DNA of 64,000 nucleotides from 20CM-2-55-15 sp964633285 (GTDB lineage Bacteria > Acidobacteriota > Terriglobia > 20CM-2-55-15): positions 1-64,000 of the forward strand of contig CAZWGA010000006.1 in NCBI GenBank assembly GCA_964633285.1, given 5' to 3'. Position 1 is the stretch's first letter. Each line of letters starts with the position of its first letter. Under the pieces are notes generated by a model. It searched no databases and had not been told where the DNA came from. It saw only the letters and a program-made list of their open reading frames with translations. Made by a program: the position numbers and the translations under genes. This document shows positions 62,120 to 64,000 of the stretch, in pieces.

Positions 62120-63157
62120 TCATCCTTGAATGTCGCTGTAACTCGGGAAGCCGGGAATCGACTTTGCCTTCATCACCGCCCGGACAATCGCTTCGGAGAC
62201 GGCTTCGGCAGCAAGTGCGCCGACGACGCCGTGGTTTGAGGCTGCGGTGAAAGAACCTGTGGACAGGGCGAAGATCGTATCGCCATCGGATGGTGTGTGG
62301 GCGGGATTGATCGCGCGGGCGAGGCCGTCGTGAGCCATTTCGGCGATCTTTGTCATTTGAGTTTTGTCGAAGCGGGCATTGGTGGCGACGGCTCCGATTG
62401 TTGTGTTTTCACCGGAGCGGCCTGCACGATAAGCATCGATGATGTTCAGGAAACTCTTTCCGTCCGTAGCGCGGGCGCCCGCAATGATCTTGCCGGTTTT
62501 GGAGTCGATCACGTTGCCGGCGCAGTTGACCGCGACAATGGCGCCAACGATCAATCCATTCGGCAGGCGGATGCTCGACGTGCCGATACCGCCTTTCATC
62601 GGTTTGCCTCCGCCGAGTTTACCGATAGTGGCTCCAGCTCCGGCGCCCACACTGCCTTCGTCGACCGGTCCACTTTTTGCGGCCGTGCACGCTTTGTATC
62701 CTGCGTCCGCGTTCGGACGAATCTTCGCGTCGCCGGCACCGAGATCGTAAAGAATGGCGGCGGGCACAATCGGAACCTTGCCGGCGGCGGTTTGAAATCC
62801 GAAGTTGTGTTCTTCGAGGTATCGCATCACGCCGCTTGCAGTGTCCAGGCCGAACGCGCTTCCTCCGGAGAGCACAACCGCGTTTATTTTGTCGACTGTA
62901 TTGATGGGTTTCAGCAAATCCGTTTCACGGGTGCCGGGCGCAGAGCCGCGAACATCGACACCCGCAACGGCGCCGCGCTCATAAAGGATGACCGTACAAC
63001 CGGTGGGACGCCGGGAGTCGGTGAAATGTCCGACCTTGATCCCGTCAATGTCTGTAATCCGGCCTTCTTTCGACTGCATGTACGGTGTGCGGCCGCCCGC
63101 CGGCTCATAGAGCGCTCCGGCAGTAAGTGCGGCAACGAATTCTCGGCGGTTCATCAT
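62120..63157 (-). CDS. Tat-exported P1 family (S58, DmpA-type) aminopeptidase
   Basis: A 345-aa protein starting at ATG 63157 (or 63154). The N terminus NRREFVAALTAGAL is a twin-arginine signal. The self-processing hydrolase fold has LSGGSAFGLDTASGVMRYLEE, NADAGYKACTAAKSGPVDEG and the autocleavage region KGGIGTSSIRLPNGLIVGA, where the first Ser or Thr of the second chain is the nucleophile. It releases N-terminal amino acids, including D- or beta-amino acids in some relatives, probably in the periplasm. Confidence 0.88.
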   Translation of the reverse strand: MMNRREFVAALTAGALYEPAGGRTPYMQSKEGRITDIDGIKVGHFTDSRRPTGCTVILYERGAVAGVDVRGSAPGTRETDLLKPINTVDKINAVVLSGGSAFGLDTASGVMRYLEEHNFGFQTAAGKVPIVPAAILYDLGAGDAKIRPNADAGYKACTAAKSGPVDEGSVGAGAGATIGKLGGGKPMKGGIGTSSIRLPNGLIVGAIVAVNCAGNVIDSKTGKIIAGARATDGKSFLNIIDAYRAGRSGENTTIGAVATNARFDKTQMTKIAEMAHDGLARAINPAHTPSDGDTIFALSTGSFTAASNHGVVGALAAEAVSEAIVRAVMKAKSIPGFPSYSDIQG

Positions 63158-63232
63158 TTCTGCGGCACCATCATTATCACGAATGCCGCGCAATTCCTAT
63201 CGCCGGCGACTGCTCAACGGCAGTTTGAAAAC

Positions 63233-63973
63233 TCACTTCCCGGCTGTAAAGAAAATGATGTGCTGCCACGGAAGGAATTCGAGCGATCGTTGAAATTTGA
63301 ATCCCAGCGGTTCCAGTTCCGATCGTGTGTCCTGTACCGACATTTTGTGAAGCGGCTGAATCGGAACCGTTGGATCTTCCTTTCTGAATTCCACCAGGAC
63401 CACGCGTCCGTCGGGCTTCAGCGCATCGCGAATATGACGCATCATTGAAACGGGATCGGAGAATTCGTGATAGACGTCGACCATCAAGACCAGGTCGACA
63501 CTGTTTTTCGGAAGCTTCGGATCCGCCGTAGTTCCCAGAACGGCTTCCACGTTTCGCAATTTGCGCTGTTCGATGTTCTGCTTCAGCAATTGAAGCATGC
63601 CTTCCTGAATGTCTTCGGCGATGACCTTTCCCTGCGGACCGACGATCTCCGATAACCGCCATGCGTGATATCCCACTCCTGCCCCGACATCCGCAACGAC
63701 CGATCCTTTCTTGATGTCGAGCGAATAGAGCATGCGATCGGGATCTTCTTCCTGGATGCGTGTGGACCGTGTGAGCCAATCGGCGCCTTCCACAGACATG
63801 ACCGGCGCGGGTTGTCGCCGCGTCTGGGCGCCGAGGGCGGTTACGAGAAGGAAGAGGAAAACCAGGGCCACCGCCCTCCGGGGGAGAGTAGGCGCGAAGT
63901 TCCATGTGAGGTTTTGGAATTGCGCCCTCACCCGGGCCCCGTGTTCTTGATCCAGATTCCGCACGAGGGCCAA
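63233..63973 (-). CDS. Class I SAM methyltransferase with N-terminal signal or anchor sequence
   Basis: Up to 246 aa from TTG 63973, but the true start is uncertain: GTG codons closer to the hydrophobic segment (AVALVFLFLLVTALGAQ, about 34-50) are plausible. The methyltransferase domain has motif I VVADVGAGVGYHAWRLSEIVG, an acidic residue in AEDIQEGM and motif IV DLVLMVDVYHEF. A signal peptide on a SAM enzyme is odd, since SAM is cytoplasmic; it may be a membrane anchor. DNA of the first 35 codons contains repeat-like GC motifs. Confidence 0.75.
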   Translation of the reverse strand: MALVRNLDQEHGARVRAQFQNLTWNFAPTLPRRAVALVFLFLLVTALGAQTRRQPAPVMSVEGADWLTRSTRIQEEDPDRMLYSLDIKKGSVVADVGAGVGYHAWRLSEIVGPQGKVIAEDIQEGMLQLLKQNIEQRKLRNVEAVLGTTADPKLPKNSVDLVLMVDVYHEFSDPVSMMRHIRDALKPDGRVVLVEFRKEDPTVPIQPLHKMSVQDTRSELEPLGFKFQRSLEFLPWQHIIFFTAGK

Positions 63974-64000
63974 TGTTAAACTGAAACCGCGGTGAAAGCA
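63974..64000. other. Window end, no gene assigned
   Basis: The last 27 nt hold a GTGAAAGCA that could open a plus-strand gene beyond the window, but nothing more can be said. Confidence 0.3.

Overview
The window looks like chromosomal DNA of a Gram-negative (diderm), GC-rich bacterium, most likely an uncultured member of the Acidobacteriota. The outer-membrane biogenesis gene lptD shows a diderm. A gene-dense layout with many 1-4 nt overlaps, many Tat-exported or secreted enzymes, an S9 peptidase, a protein-kinase operon and secreted proteins with repeated beta-rich GGG-(W/Y)-x-T modules recall Solibacter-like Acidobacteria. This taxonomic call is inference; no rRNA or ribosomal-protein gene is present.

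Left edge (1-2030, minus strand): three small genes, two of them clearly separated by attC-like recombination sites (540-603, 1291-1382), form what looks like an integron cassette array without a visible integrase. In transcription order they encode an uncharacterised 215-aa protein, a 191-aa protein with ADP-ribosyltransferase-like motifs, and a HEPN-family putative RNase that runs off the window. Two toxin-like folds on cassettes suggest a mobile defence or toxin-antitoxin module. It is the strongest candidate for an undescribed system here.

2.3-8.7 kb (plus): a CpxRA-like two-component pair, an isoprenylcysteine-methyltransferase-like membrane enzyme, a membrane protein, a SAM methyltransferase, a CoA-disulfide-reductase-family flavoprotein and MltD. 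8.7-11.3 kb (minus): gamma-glutamyltransferase, a small protein and a diguanylate cyclase. 11.5-13 kb: a GT-C glycosyltransferase. 13-20.5 kb (minus): lptD, galM-like, hemB, hemL and an S9 peptidase. 20.5-25.2 kb (plus): RDD protein, rqcH-like NFACT protein carrying an in-frame palindromic repeat, pgi, a membrane protein, tatA and a rhodanese.

25.2-35.6 kb (minus): a long, mostly overlapping run. It holds a probable aromatic-ring catabolic cluster (extradiol VOC dioxygenase, cupin, SDR, Rieske oxygenase, alpha/beta hydrolase, ThDP enzyme, aldehyde dehydrogenase), then an FRG-domain protein, Maf and SelB. 36.2-42.3 kb (plus): a haem plus PHM-like copper monooxygenase fusion, a TauE transporter, a HAD-IB hydrolase with a fatty acyl-CoA reductase, and a 32-aa membrane peptide. 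42.3-47.5 kb: an aminotransferase, a Tat-exported carboxylesterase and a dihaem cytochrome, divergent from a sulfite-oxidase-like molybdoenzyme with a C-terminal haem motif.

47.6-53 kb: a trypsin-fold protein that has lost catalytic residues, an ankyrin protein, a long inverted repeat, and an SDR/alkyl-DHAP-synthase operon. Together with the fatty acyl-CoA reductase at 40.5 kb this suggests ether-lipid synthesis. 53-64 kb: a secreted repeat protein with a sigma-54 activator, a Ser/Thr kinase with a TPR membrane protein, an aminotransferase, a thioesterase with a transglutaminase-like protein, a P1-family (DmpA) peptidase and an exported or anchored methyltransferase. No tRNA, rRNA, insertion sequence or CRISPR array was recognised.
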